Positions 7,759-14,285 of a stretch of 19,507 nucleotides of DNA are shown piece after piece; within the stretch, counting starts at the first letter, position 1, and each line of letters starts with the position of its first letter. The notes under the pieces are model-generated. The model searched no databases. It was not told where the DNA came from and saw nothing but the letters and a program-made list of their open reading frames with translations. Source of the DNA: CAIYPG01 sp903864555. GTDB lineage: Bacteria > Pseudomonadota > Gammaproteobacteria > Burkholderiales > SG8-39. Where the stretch lies: assembly GCA_947474715.1 (NCBI GenBank), contig CANJJT010000083.1, positions 1 to 19,507 on the forward strand. The letters run 5' to 3'. A program made the translations under genes and the position numbers.

Positions 7759-8271
7759 TCATGTGCGGGGCTTCGCGCCTGCATAGGATTGATACACAGT
7801 GGCGCCGCCGTCTCGCTTCACCAGCAGCACGTCGTAGGCATCCTTGCGCGGGCCGTACTCCGGGCCATCCATGCCGGGGGAACCAATGGGCATGCCCGGC
7901 ACGGCCAGTCCCAGCGCCGTGCGTTTCTCCTTCAACAGCCGGTGTATCTCGCGCGCCGGCACATGGCCCTCGATGACGTAACCGCCGACACGGGCGGTGT
8001 GACAGGAGCCGTAGCGGTCCGGCATGCCCAGTTCCTTGCGCATGGCGGTATTGCCGGTTTCGTGCACCTTCATGGCAAAGCCGTTTTTGCTCAGATGATC
8101 AATCCAGTCCTTGCAGCAGCCGCAGGAAGGGTCTTTCCACACTTCCATCATCGGGCCTGTCCCTGTGGCCGCCCATGCCACAAGAGGAGAGGCACAGAGC
8201 ACGGCGATACCGGCCAGCACCCGGCGGCGCTGGTGGTCGTGCTTGTCTATCAGTGCAGTTGATATATTCAT
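7759..8271 (-). CDS. DUF411-family periplasmic metal-binding protein
   Basis: A 170-residue protein of the DUF411 family common in copper and silver resistance clusters. The N-terminus carries RRRVLAGIAVLCASPLVAWA, a Sec- or Tat-like signal peptide. The mature domain has the conserved KDPSCGCCKDW (C50, C52, C53), SCHTARVGGYVIEGHVP and GLAVPGMPIGSPGM motifs, whose Cys, His and Met residues suit a Cu+ site. The exact biochemical role of the family is not established; a periplasmic copper-binding or redox role is inferred. The start codon overlaps the cupredoxin stop codon as TGATG, with AAGGA eight bases upstream, so the two are coupled. Confidence 0.9.
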   Translation of the reverse strand: MNISTALIDKHDHQRRRVLAGIAVLCASPLVAWAATGTGPMMEVWKDPSCGCCKDWIDHLSKNGFAMKVHETGNTAMRKELGMPDRYGSCHTARVGGYVIEGHVPAREIHRLLKEKRTALGLAVPGMPIGSPGMDGPEYGPRKDAYDVLLVKRDGGATVYQSYAGAKPRT

Positions 8272-8786
8272 CAGCGTTTTCCTTTCGTGGCAGCCACAAC
8301 GCGTATTTTTCCGACCATGCCGGCCTGGTAATGCCCGGCGATCAGGCAGGCGAAGTCGAACTCGCCGGCGCGATTGAAGGTCCAGATGATCTCGCCGCCT
8401 TCACCCGGCCCGACATGCGCCATATAGGGCTCCTCATGCTCCATGTTGGGGAACTTGACCATCAACGCGGCATGCTCATCGAGCTCCTTCTTGTTGCCGA
8501 TGACCAGCTCGTGCATGAGTTTGCCCTTGTTGGCGAGGCGCAGGCGCACGGTCTCGCCCTGTGTCACTTCGATCCTGTCCGGGCTGAAGCGCATGGTGTC
8601 CAGCATGGTGATGTTGATGGTGCGCTTTGCCGCCTTGGCATCACCGGCGATGCCCCAGGGCTTTTGTTCCTTGACGACGGCCGCCGCGGGCTTCTTGGTG
8701 TCCCCCTTGTGTATGTCCCCGTGAGCGAGGACCGGGCCACCGCTGACCAGCAGCCCGGCCATCAGTACCATTGGTATTGCTTTCAT
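8271..8786 (-). CDS. Periplasmic cupredoxin (plastocyanin-like blue copper protein)
   Basis: A 171-residue exported protein: signal peptide 1-21 (cleavage after VLA), a Lys-rich linker, and a cupredoxin domain from about residue 55. The type 1 copper ligands are all present: H92 in MHELVIGN, C146, H151 and M156 in ACLIAGHYQAGM. It should carry one copper and shuttle electrons or copper, most likely with the multicopper oxidase encoded just upstream. The His/Asp-rich N-terminus of the mature protein (HGDIHKGD) may add a weak metal site. The ribosome site is poor (only GGATGA close to the ATG). The stop codon shares a base with the DUF411 start. Confidence 0.92.
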   Translation of the reverse strand: MKAIPMVLMAGLLVSGGPVLAHGDIHKGDTKKPAAAVVKEQKPWGIAGDAKAAKRTINITMLDTMRFSPDRIEVTQGETVRLRLANKGKLMHELVIGNKKELDEHAALMVKFPNMEHEEPYMAHVGPGEGGEIIWTFNRAGEFDFACLIAGHYQAGMVGKIRVVAATKGKR

Positions 8787-8823
8787 TTGTCATCCATTTG
8801 TTAAAGAAGAATTGAAATGGTTC

Positions 8824-10263
8824 TCAATGCCCTGAGTGGCCACTGGGCTTCCTGACCCTGACTTGCGTGTCGGTTGCCGGCTTGCTTACGCGCGGCATGG
8901 ACTGCCCTCCCTCGGCAGCCAATCTGGCCGGCTCCGGCAAGTTGCCGGTCCACTCGAAGGCCACCGTGCCCTCGGGATGCTTGAACCACCCGGGGTTGCT
9001 GTAGTCGCCGGGTTTCTGCTCGCGGCGCACCTTCACCATGCTGAACATGCCGCCCATTTCCACCGAACCGAATGGCCCCTGCCCGGTCATCATCGGAATG
9101 GTGTTGTCCGGCAGCGGCATTTCCATTTCCGCCATGTCGGCCATGCCGCGCTCGCCCATCACCATGTAGTCGGGAATCAGATTGGTGATCTGGCGCGCGA
9201 TGCCGCGATGGTCCACGCCGATCAGCGTGGGTACGTTGTGGCCCATGGCATTCATGGTGTGGTGGCTCTTGTGGCAGTGGAAGGCCCAGTCGCCCTCCTC
9301 GTCGGCGAGAAACTCGATCTGGCGCATCTGGCCCACTGCCACATCGGTCGTGACTTCGTACCAGCGCGTGCTTTTCGGCGTCGGCCCTCCATCAGTGCCT
9401 GTCACCAAAAATTCATGGCCATGCAGGTGGATGGGGTGATTGGTCATGGTGAGGTTGCCGATGCGGATACGCACTTTGTCATTCAGCCGGACATTGAGCG
9501 AATCGATGCCGGGGAAAATGCGGCTGTTCCAGGACCACAAATTGAAATCCAGCATGGTCATGATCTTGGGCGTGTAGCTGCCCGGATCGATGTCGTAGGC
9601 GCTCAACAGGAAGCAGAAGTCGCGGTCCACCGGGTCGATCAGCGGATGACGGCCCTTGGGATGGGTGATCCAGAAGCCCATCATGCCCATGGCCATCTGG
9701 GTCATCTCGTCGGCATGCGGGTGGTACATGAAGGTGCCGGGCCGGCGCGCGATGAATTCATAGACATAGGTCTTGCCCGCGGGGATTGCTTTCTGGGTGA
9801 GGCCGCTCACGCCATCCATGCCATTGGGCAGGCGCTGGCCATGCCAGTGGATGCTGGTGTGCTCGGGCAGCCGGTTGGTGACGAACAGGCGCACGCGGTC
9901 GCCTTCGACTACCTCGATGGTGGGGCCGGGCGACTGGCCGTTGTAACCCCACAGGTGGGCCTTGAAGCCGGGGGCCATCTCGCGCACCACGGGTTCGGCC
10001 ACCAGGTGGAATTCCTTGACGCCCTGGTTCATGCGCCAGGGCAGGGTCCAGCCATTCAGGGTGACCACCGGGTTGTAGGGCTGGCCATTGGGTGGCGCCA
10101 GCGGTGGCATGGTGGCGGCGCTGGATTGCAGCACCGGCTCGGGCAGCGCCGCCATGGCGACGCGGCTGACTGAACTGAGGGTGCCGGCTGCAGCCACCGC
10201 CCCTAGTGTGGCGCCGGCGCCCTTGAAGAATTGCCTGCGTGAATGCATGTTCATGTCCTTCAT
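8824..10263 (-). CDS. Tat-exported multicopper oxidase, copper-resistance type
   Basis: A periplasmic laccase-type enzyme of up to 479 residues, expected to oxidise Cu+ to Cu2+ with oxygen. The twin-arginine signal is SRRQFFKGAG. The four copper-binding clusters are present: HWHG (H139/H141), YHPHAD, HPIHLHGHEF, and HCHKSHHTMNAMG, which holds the type 1 Cys (C330) and the HCH pair for the type 3 site. A Met-rich segment near the C-terminus (MADMAEMEMP...MMTGQ...MGGMFSM) resembles substrate-copper loops in CueO and CopA-type oxidases. It is shorter than plasmid CopA/PcoA (about 600 residues). The frame opens at 10263, but AAGGA seven bases before the third ATG (10246-10248, MHSRRQ) makes that the better start. 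It lies 3 bases after the TolC gene. Not to be confused with the ATPase CopA. Confidence 0.94.
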   Translation of the reverse strand: MKDMNMHSRRQFFKGAGATLGAVAAAGTLSSVSRVAMAALPEPVLQSSAATMPPLAPPNGQPYNPVVTLNGWTLPWRMNQGVKEFHLVAEPVVREMAPGFKAHLWGYNGQSPGPTIEVVEGDRVRLFVTNRLPEHTSIHWHGQRLPNGMDGVSGLTQKAIPAGKTYVYEFIARRPGTFMYHPHADEMTQMAMGMMGFWITHPKGRHPLIDPVDRDFCFLLSAYDIDPGSYTPKIMTMLDFNLWSWNSRIFPGIDSLNVRLNDKVRIRIGNLTMTNHPIHLHGHEFLVTGTDGGPTPKSTRWYEVTTDVAVGQMRQIEFLADEEGDWAFHCHKSHHTMNAMGHNVPTLIGVDHRGIARQITNLIPDYMVMGERGMADMAEMEMPLPDNTIPMMTGQGPFGSVEMGGMFSMVKVRREQKPGDYSNPGWFKHPEGTVAFEWTGNLPEPARLAAEGGQSMPRVSKPATDTQVRVRKPSGHSGH

Positions 10264-10266
10264 GAC

Positions 10267-11727
10267 CTAATGGGGGGCCGGCTGCGAGCCGCCGGCGGGC
10301 TGTGCCGCCGCCGGCAGGGACATGGCCTGGCCCGTTCCGGGTTTGCCCAGCAGGGCCATGTCGAGGTTGGCCTGGGCCAGCCAGAAATCGCGCAGGCTGT
10401 CGATGTAGCCGTTGATGCTGGCGATCTGCGAGCGGGCATCGGCCAGCAGTTCGAACACGCCGATCAGCATGCCGTTGTAGCGCAGCAGGTTTTCGTCGGA
10501 GATGCGCTTGGCCAGCGGCACGATCTCGTCGCGATAGTGCTTCGCCTCGTCATGGCTGGCACGGTAGCTCTGGTAGGCCTCGCGCACTTCGGAGCGTGCA
10601 TTCACGGCGGTCTGCGCCGCCTGCTGCAGCGACTGCAGGTAGACGGCATCGGCTTTTTTCAGGCGCGCGTCGCTGAAATCGAACAGTGGCAGCTCGAAGC
10701 GGATCTCGTAACCGCGCTGCACCGGGGCCTGGTTCGAGGTGTTGTGCACCACGCCCAGTTCCAGCACATTGATGAAGCGGGTGGCGCGCGACAGGCCGAG
10801 GTTGCGCGCCGTCTGCTCGGTGGCCAGGCGCGCCGCCTTCACGTCCAGGCGCTGCGCCATGGCGAGGCGTTCCGCATCGGGCAGTTCGCGCGCGGACGGC
10901 GGCAGGTCCGGCAGGCGCCCGGGCAGGGCGAAGGCGGTCTGCCCGCCCCACAGGCCCATCAGGCGGGTGAGGCGCTCGCGCGTGGCGTTCTGCAGCCGGG
11001 TGGCACGCGCCAGGTTGAGCGTGGCATCGGCGTAGAAGCGTTGCTCGCGTGCCTGGTTGAGTTTGTTCCAGTTGCCGGCGGCGGCCATGCGCCGGCCCAG
11101 CTCGGCGCCGGCCTCTGCAGCCTGTTGCACCTGGCGCAGGTAATGCAGCGACTCTTCCGCGGCGACCGCCTGTATCCAGGCCTTGCGCGTATCGCTGGCC
11201 AGGCTGATCACCTGCAGTCCGGCGTTGCTTCGGGTGCGCTCGAAGCGGCGCGACTCCACCTCGCGGGTTAGTGGCAGGGCCAGCAGCCGTGCCAGGTTGA
11301 AATGTAGCCCGCGCTCCAGTTCGACTTCATCGCCCTTGGTCAGCCGTCCGAAGCTGAAGCCCGGATTGGGCAGGCGGCCCGACTGCACCAGGTCGGCCTC
11401 GGAGATGCCAAGCTCGAAGAAGGCGGCCTGCAGGCCCTTGTTGTTGAGCAGGGCGATCTGCACGGCGGTATCCGCCGACAGGGGCTGCGCCAGCAGTTCG
11501 GCGACACGCCCCGCTGCGGCATCGGCATCCGCCTGGGAGCGCTGCCACTGCACGTCCTTGCCGAGATGGGTGCTGGCGACCTGCTCGACCGCGGAGAAGC
11601 CGCCGTCACGGCTGAAGCTGGTGCAACCGGCCAGCAGCGAGCTGGCGAGGAGGGCGGTGATGGTGAGGGTGCGGTTGCCAGGGCGGAGCGGCAGGCGCGT
11701 GCCTGCCCGTGGTTCGATGGGTCTCAT
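10267..11727 (-). CDS. TolC-family outer-membrane factor (CusC/CzcC-like lipoprotein)
   Basis: A 486-residue outer-membrane efflux protein. After a basic N-terminus, a lipobox (SSLLAGC, C35) predicts lipidation. The rest has the two-fold repeated helix pattern of the TolC/OEP family, with long Ala/Gln/Arg-rich helices and the RFELPLFDFSDARLKKAD strand segment typical of the second repeat. In CusCBA or CzcCBA such proteins form the outer channel of an RND pump. Here no membrane-fusion or RND gene is adjacent; the neighbours are the His-rich protein (ATGA overlap at 11724-11727) and the multicopper oxidase (3-base gap). It may recruit a pump encoded elsewhere or serve periplasmic copper export another way; that is inference. 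The C-terminus is Ala/Pro-rich and ends in His. Confidence 0.92.
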   Translation of the reverse strand: MRPIEPRAGTRLPLRPGNRTLTITALLASSLLAGCTSFSRDGGFSAVEQVASTHLGKDVQWQRSQADADAAAGRVAELLAQPLSADTAVQIALLNNKGLQAAFFELGISEADLVQSGRLPNPGFSFGRLTKGDEVELERGLHFNLARLLALPLTREVESRRFERTRSNAGLQVISLASDTRKAWIQAVAAEESLHYLRQVQQAAEAGAELGRRMAAAGNWNKLNQAREQRFYADATLNLARATRLQNATRERLTRLMGLWGGQTAFALPGRLPDLPPSARELPDAERLAMAQRLDVKAARLATEQTARNLGLSRATRFINVLELGVVHNTSNQAPVQRGYEIRFELPLFDFSDARLKKADAVYLQSLQQAAQTAVNARSEVREAYQSYRASHDEAKHYRDEIVPLAKRISDENLLRYNGMLIGVFELLADARSQIASINGYIDSLRDFWLAQANLDMALLGKPGTGQAMSLPAAAQPAGGSQPAPH

Positions 11728-12176
11728 GGCTTGCCCCCATGGTGGTGCTGGTGGTGCTGGTGGTGTTGGGAGTGCCGGCCGTGCATGCCGTGGACCTTGT
11801 CCGGTGTGGACTGGCCATGGCTGTGCGCAGCAGAAGCGGGGGCGGCAGGCGGGCTGGCCTGTGCAGCCGGTTTTGCGTGGTTTGAGTGGTCGCCGCTGGC
11901 TGCGGCCGGGGCTGCGTCTGTGGGGGCGGATTGCGCCGCTTCCCTGGCATAGGCCTTCCAGCCGCCGACCTGGCCGACACGCTCATTGGCTGAGCGCCAT
12001 GAGCCGATGTCCTGTTCGGCATGGGCGCGATAGCCCGCCAGCGGTGACTGGTACTGCAGCGGTGGCACGGGGGCCCGGGGATCGTCCGGCGCGGGCCGGG
12101 TGGTCTGGGCTGCAGCCGAGCCGCAGAGCCCTATCAGCAGGGCCGGCAGCAAAGCCGGGCGTACGTAAGAGAACAT
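11724..12176 (-). CDS. Small His-rich exported protein of the copper operon
   Basis: A 150-residue protein I cannot assign to a named family. It has a signal peptide (about 1-23, cleavage near AAA-QT). A central stretch, LQYQSPLAGYRAHAEQDIGSWRSANERVGQVGGWKAY, contains the PLAGYR and W..AN..V motifs seen in small proteins encoded before copper-cluster TolC genes. An Ala/Pro-rich linker follows, and the tail is dense in His (HGMHGRHSQHHQHHQHHHGG). The tail is an obvious Cu or Ni binding segment. The stop codon overlaps the TolC start as ATGA, so the proteins are made together and may interact; a periplasmic copper buffer or adaptor role is inferred. The upstream gap to the CzcI-like gene is 136 bases. 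Confidence 0.82.
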   Translation of the reverse strand: MFSYVRPALLPALLIGLCGSAAAQTTRPAPDDPRAPVPPLQYQSPLAGYRAHAEQDIGSWRSANERVGQVGGWKAYAREAAQSAPTDAAPAAASGDHSNHAKPAAQASPPAAPASAAHSHGQSTPDKVHGMHGRHSQHHQHHQHHHGGKP

Positions 12177-12264
12177 GTCTACCTCGCATGAGATCGCAAC
12201 AGGACCCGCAGCCCGGTTGATCGGGAGCGGGCAGGGAGCAGCGGCTATTCGCTTTCAGTGCACC

Positions 12265-12299
12265 CGGTGTACGGGGTGTACTGGGTGCGCGGGTGCGCG
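12265..12299. repeat. Short tandem repeat, four units of 8-9 bases
   Basis: Successive units read CGGTGTAC, GGGGTGTAC, TGGGTGCGC, GGGTGCGCG, in the gap between the CzcI-like gene and the His-rich protein gene. Probably a slippage-derived minisatellite; no function is visible. Confidence 0.4.
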
Positions 12300-12312
12300 C
12301 TGCGCTGGCGAC

Positions 12313-12828
12313 TCAGCTTCGGGGAGGGCGACGGGGACCGTCGGTGAGGAAGTCGAAGTGCAGAGCCATGCGGTCCTGCATTTTGACCCGCGACACCGTG
12401 GTGGCGGGCGGGAGGATGGCGGGTGAAATCACCGCCGTAGCGCCGCAGCAGGCGGCACAGACGGTGCAACTGATCGCAATGGACGCATCGCCGTCCAGCC
12501 CGGTCGATGCTGCGTGGACATCGGTGGCGTGGCTGGCCGGGCTGTCATGCGGGTGGTGGGTGGCAGGGTTTGCATCGGCTGCAGGTGAGGCATGCAGGTG
12601 CCCGTGTTCATGGGCGTGGTGGGTCGGCTCATGCAGGTGCTGCGCGCCATCCGGGACCAGCTCATGGCTGTGGGCGCCTGCGTCGGCATGTCCGGCCCCG
12701 CCCTGCGAGCCGCAATACAGCATGCCAGCCGCCGCCCAACCCTGCACAGGCAGGGCCAGCATCAGCAGGCAGATCAGCAGTGTCCGGAGGTTTGCAGTCA
12801 CGGGATGATTATAGACAGGGTCGGGCAT
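12313..12828 (-). CDS. CzcI-like His/Cys-rich periplasmic protein, first gene of the copper operon
   Basis: About 171 residues: a hydrophobic signal segment (LRTLLICLLMLALPVQGWAA), then an early Cys (LYCGS). A long His-rich central region follows (HSHE, HEPTHHAHEHGHLH, HHPHDS), then a second Cys cluster (SCTVCAACCG), and it ends with a short FDFLTDGPRRPP motif. This layout of signal, YC, His-rich linker, Cys pair and basic/proline tail resembles CzcI-type proteins that open metal-efflux operons; homology is by pattern only. It probably binds copper in the periplasm and could modulate the response. The start is uncertain: the ATG at 12826-12828 would be nearly leaderless from the predicted CueR promoter, while a GTG at 12799-12801 gives a more usual signal peptide but lacks a clear ribosome site. 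An ATG at 12894 is excluded because it lies upstream of the promoter. Confidence 0.75.
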   Translation of the reverse strand: MPDPVYNHPVTANLRTLLICLLMLALPVQGWAAAGMLYCGSQGGAGHADAGAHSHELVPDGAQHLHEPTHHAHEHGHLHASPAADANPATHHPHDSPASHATDVHAASTGLDGDASIAISCTVCAACCGATAVISPAILPPATTVSRVKMQDRMALHFDFLTDGPRRPPRS

Positions 12829-12835
12829 GGGGCAG

Positions 12836-12866
12836 ATGGTGAAGCTTCCCATGGGGGGAAGGTCAA
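12836..12866 (-). promoter_or_regulatory. CueR-type promoter of the envelope copper operon
   Basis: On the minus strand: TTGACC (12861-12866), exactly 19 bases, then CACCAT (12836-12841), a weak -10. The dyad ACCTTCCC...GGGAAGCT spans the spacer and shares CATGGGAAG with the copZ promoter. It points into the CzcI-like gene and, through it, into the whole envelope copper operon. The weaker -10 and one dyad mismatch suggest lower output than at copZ. Confidence 0.75.
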
Positions 12867-12936
12867 GGTTTTCATCGAATTCCAGAAAATGCACCGGCGG
12901 TAAGCCTGGTAGACCCGGGTTGACCTCCTTGTCAAC

Positions 12937-13286
12937 GGTTCTTCACCGAATTCCGGGGACAGCACAGGTGGCTGGCTGGCGCAGGCCCGGGGTTTACCCC
13001 CTTGCCAAAGGGGGCCGACTGGCCGCAGGCCAGCGGGGGGATTTTGGCCAACCGGGCTGGTGTAATAGCCTTTTGCCGATATCGCATGAACCCTGCGCAC
13101 GGCTGTTGCTTTGCAGAGGGGAAGCACCGGAGGACACTCAGGGCCCGGTCATGACGGGTGAACGATCAAGGCAGCGGGAGAAAATCCCCCCGCTCGTTCG
13201 CTGCGCTCACGAGTCTGCGCTCACGAGTCGGCCCCCTTTGACAAGGGGGTTAACACGCGTATTCCCCCGGAATTCGGTGAAGAACC
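12937..13286. repeat. Perfect 22-bp inverted repeat enclosing MITE copy 2
   Basis: The arms at 12937-12958 (starting GGTTCTTCACCGAATTCC) and 13265-13286 are exact complements, 306 bases apart, and enclose the second palindromic element with 31 bases on the left and 8 on the right. The arm sequence is unrelated to the inner element's ends and is absent from copy 1. It looks like an older extragenic repeat into which the MITE inserted, or a second non-autonomous element. Confidence 0.7.
12990..13256. mobile_element. MITE-like palindromic element, copy 2 (267 bp)
   Basis: Related to the element at 6981-7244. Its terminal inverted repeats match over 31 bp with three mismatches, all in the left arm, and it has the same double-hairpin ends (CTGGCC-GCA-GGCCAG on the left; CTCGT...ACGAG on the right). 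The interiors are diverged but alignable near both ends (GGCTGGT after the left arm, GGCAGC before the right arm). In the right arm a 14-bp unit, CTGCGCTCACGAGT, is duplicated in tandem (13201-13214 and 13215-13228). No coding capacity. Confidence 0.72.
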
Positions 13287-13342
13287 AGCGTCAGTCAGTC
13301 CATCCCTGACATGACTGGTGGCGCGGGATTTCACCATGGCGT

Positions 13343-13406
13343 CTGATAATAATAAATATACCAGTCTAATAAAGGTAATGGTTACCTTACAAAACTGATA
13401 ATAATA
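13343..13406. repeat. AT-rich island with direct repeats and a palindrome
   Basis: The 12-mer CTGATAATAATA occurs at 13343-13354 and 13395-13406, and between them lies the palindrome AAGGTAA-TGG-TTACCTT (13372-13388). The stretch is far richer in A+T than everything around it. It could be a protein-binding or promoter region, or the junction of an inserted sequence; nothing in it codes. Confidence 0.4.
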
Positions 13407-13424
13407 TTCCCTTCTGACTGTGCC

Positions 13425-13655
13425 TCAGAGTGCCGCCAGCGGCAGCCGCACACCGGCGGGCAGCGCTTCCTGGCGGATGTTCTGCATCATGGAGGCGAGG
13501 CTGTGAGCTGCACACGCCGGTGAGGTCCACCACGCCTTGTTCGCCGAACTGACTGCGCGTGGCCTCGAGTGGCATCGCTGACTTCGCGGGTCTGCAGCAG
13601 TTCGCTGCAATAGCGCCAGGCCACTGCCTCGTCCGCATGGCGTGTGTCCGTCATG
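13425..13655 (-). pseudogene. Frameshifted C-terminal fragment of a carboxymuconolactone decarboxylase family gene
   Basis: Three minus-strand frames together rebuild one protein end. First is HADEAVAWRYCSELLQTREV SDAT, then SQFGEQGVVDLTGVC in the next frame, then LASMMQNIRQEALPAGVRLP in the third, ending at a TGA at 13425-13427. The pieces are collinear and match the C-terminal half of carboxymuconolactone decarboxylase/AhpD-like proteins (the ATYAR..FGEQGVVDL..VGYY region). At least two frameshifts are needed and the GYYT segment is damaged. No N-terminal half is seen upstream, so the remnant cannot make an active enzyme. Family recognition is from memory of the motif. Confidence 0.7.
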
Positions 13656-13656
13656 A

Positions 13657-14285
13657 GGCATTGCCTTCGGCCGGGTCGTTTTTCACGCTGCCTCCCCCCG
13701 AGCCCGTCTGCAGGCGCGGGGGGAGGGGGGCACGGCCGTTTTTCCCGATGCTGTTACGCTCTGGTTTCGCCAGCACCACGCCGGGCGCCCGGTCAATGCG
13801 CGCCGGGGTGGCGGGCGAGGCGGATGGCGCTCAGGCGCCTGCCGTGGGGAGGCAGGATGGCGGTGAGGTCGGCGCAGCGTGCGTGCAGCGGGTGGTGTGA
13901 GAGTTGCGCGATGCCGGTCCACAGGCGTCATCTGGTTGCACATTGCGTACCGGATCATGCGCCACCCCTGCCGTGGGCAGGATCGACTGCGCTGCCGGGG
14001 CGTGAATTACCTGGGCAGCGGCAAGGATTGCTAATGTTGACCCGGTCGACCGGGTCAAGCGGGACACCGGTGAGCACGGCGGCAGCAGGAATGGTCAGCG
14101 GGCGGTCCGGCAGCAAGCGGTCTATCGGTTTTGTCCTACAGCATGAAGCGGGTTTGTCCGACAGCCTGGATGAGCTGGATGGCTTATGGTGCGGACCGCT
14201 TGATGCTGTGATCCGGTAGCGCAGTGACCTGGTTCACGGGCGACCCTGCTTCCGGGCCACGCCTGCAATCTCATGAGGAGACGAC
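13657..14285. other. Non-coding or decayed region before the lytic transglycosylase gene
   Basis: About 630 bases with no convincing gene. It holds G-rich runs near 13715-13735 and the 22-bp palindrome at 14037-14058. It also holds a short clean minus-strand frame ending at 13793-13795 (TGA), which reads IAQLSHHPLHARCADLTAIL and then ends after about 20 more residues; it is preceded by a stop and has no proper start, so it may be another gene-end remnant. Larger open frames (for example 13644-14219 on the plus strand) have no ribosome site or protein-like composition. Confidence 0.45.
14037..14058. repeat. Perfect 22-bp palindrome, possible operator
   Basis: TTGACCCGGTC is followed directly by its exact complement, with no spacer. 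It lies about 230 bases upstream of the lytic transglycosylase gene. A perfect spacerless palindrome suits a dimeric repressor site better than an RNA hairpin. No regulator gene is adjacent. Confidence 0.5.

Noticed and set aside
8836..10173. Plus-strand open frame of 445 codons opposite the multicopper oxidase
   Set aside because: Antisense shadow; its repeated HH and GH pairs mirror the Met- and His-coding bases of the oxidase.
12829..12894. Upstream extension of the CzcI-like protein to an ATG at 12894
   Set aside because: It would place the start codon upstream of the CueR-type promoter and puts a charged, non-signal sequence before the signal peptide.
6981..13256. A classical composite transposon carrying the copper operon
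   Set aside because: Neither flanking element encodes a transposase, their interiors are diverged, and no long target duplication is visible. Association is kept as a hypothesis only.
6981..13286. CRISPR array
   Set aside because: The repeats are two distant inverted-repeat elements, not regularly spaced direct repeats.
13644..14219. Plus-strand open frame of 191 codons
   Set aside because: No ribosome site, Arg/Gly/Cys/Pro-rich composition, and overlap with a pseudogene and G-runs; not convincing as a protein.
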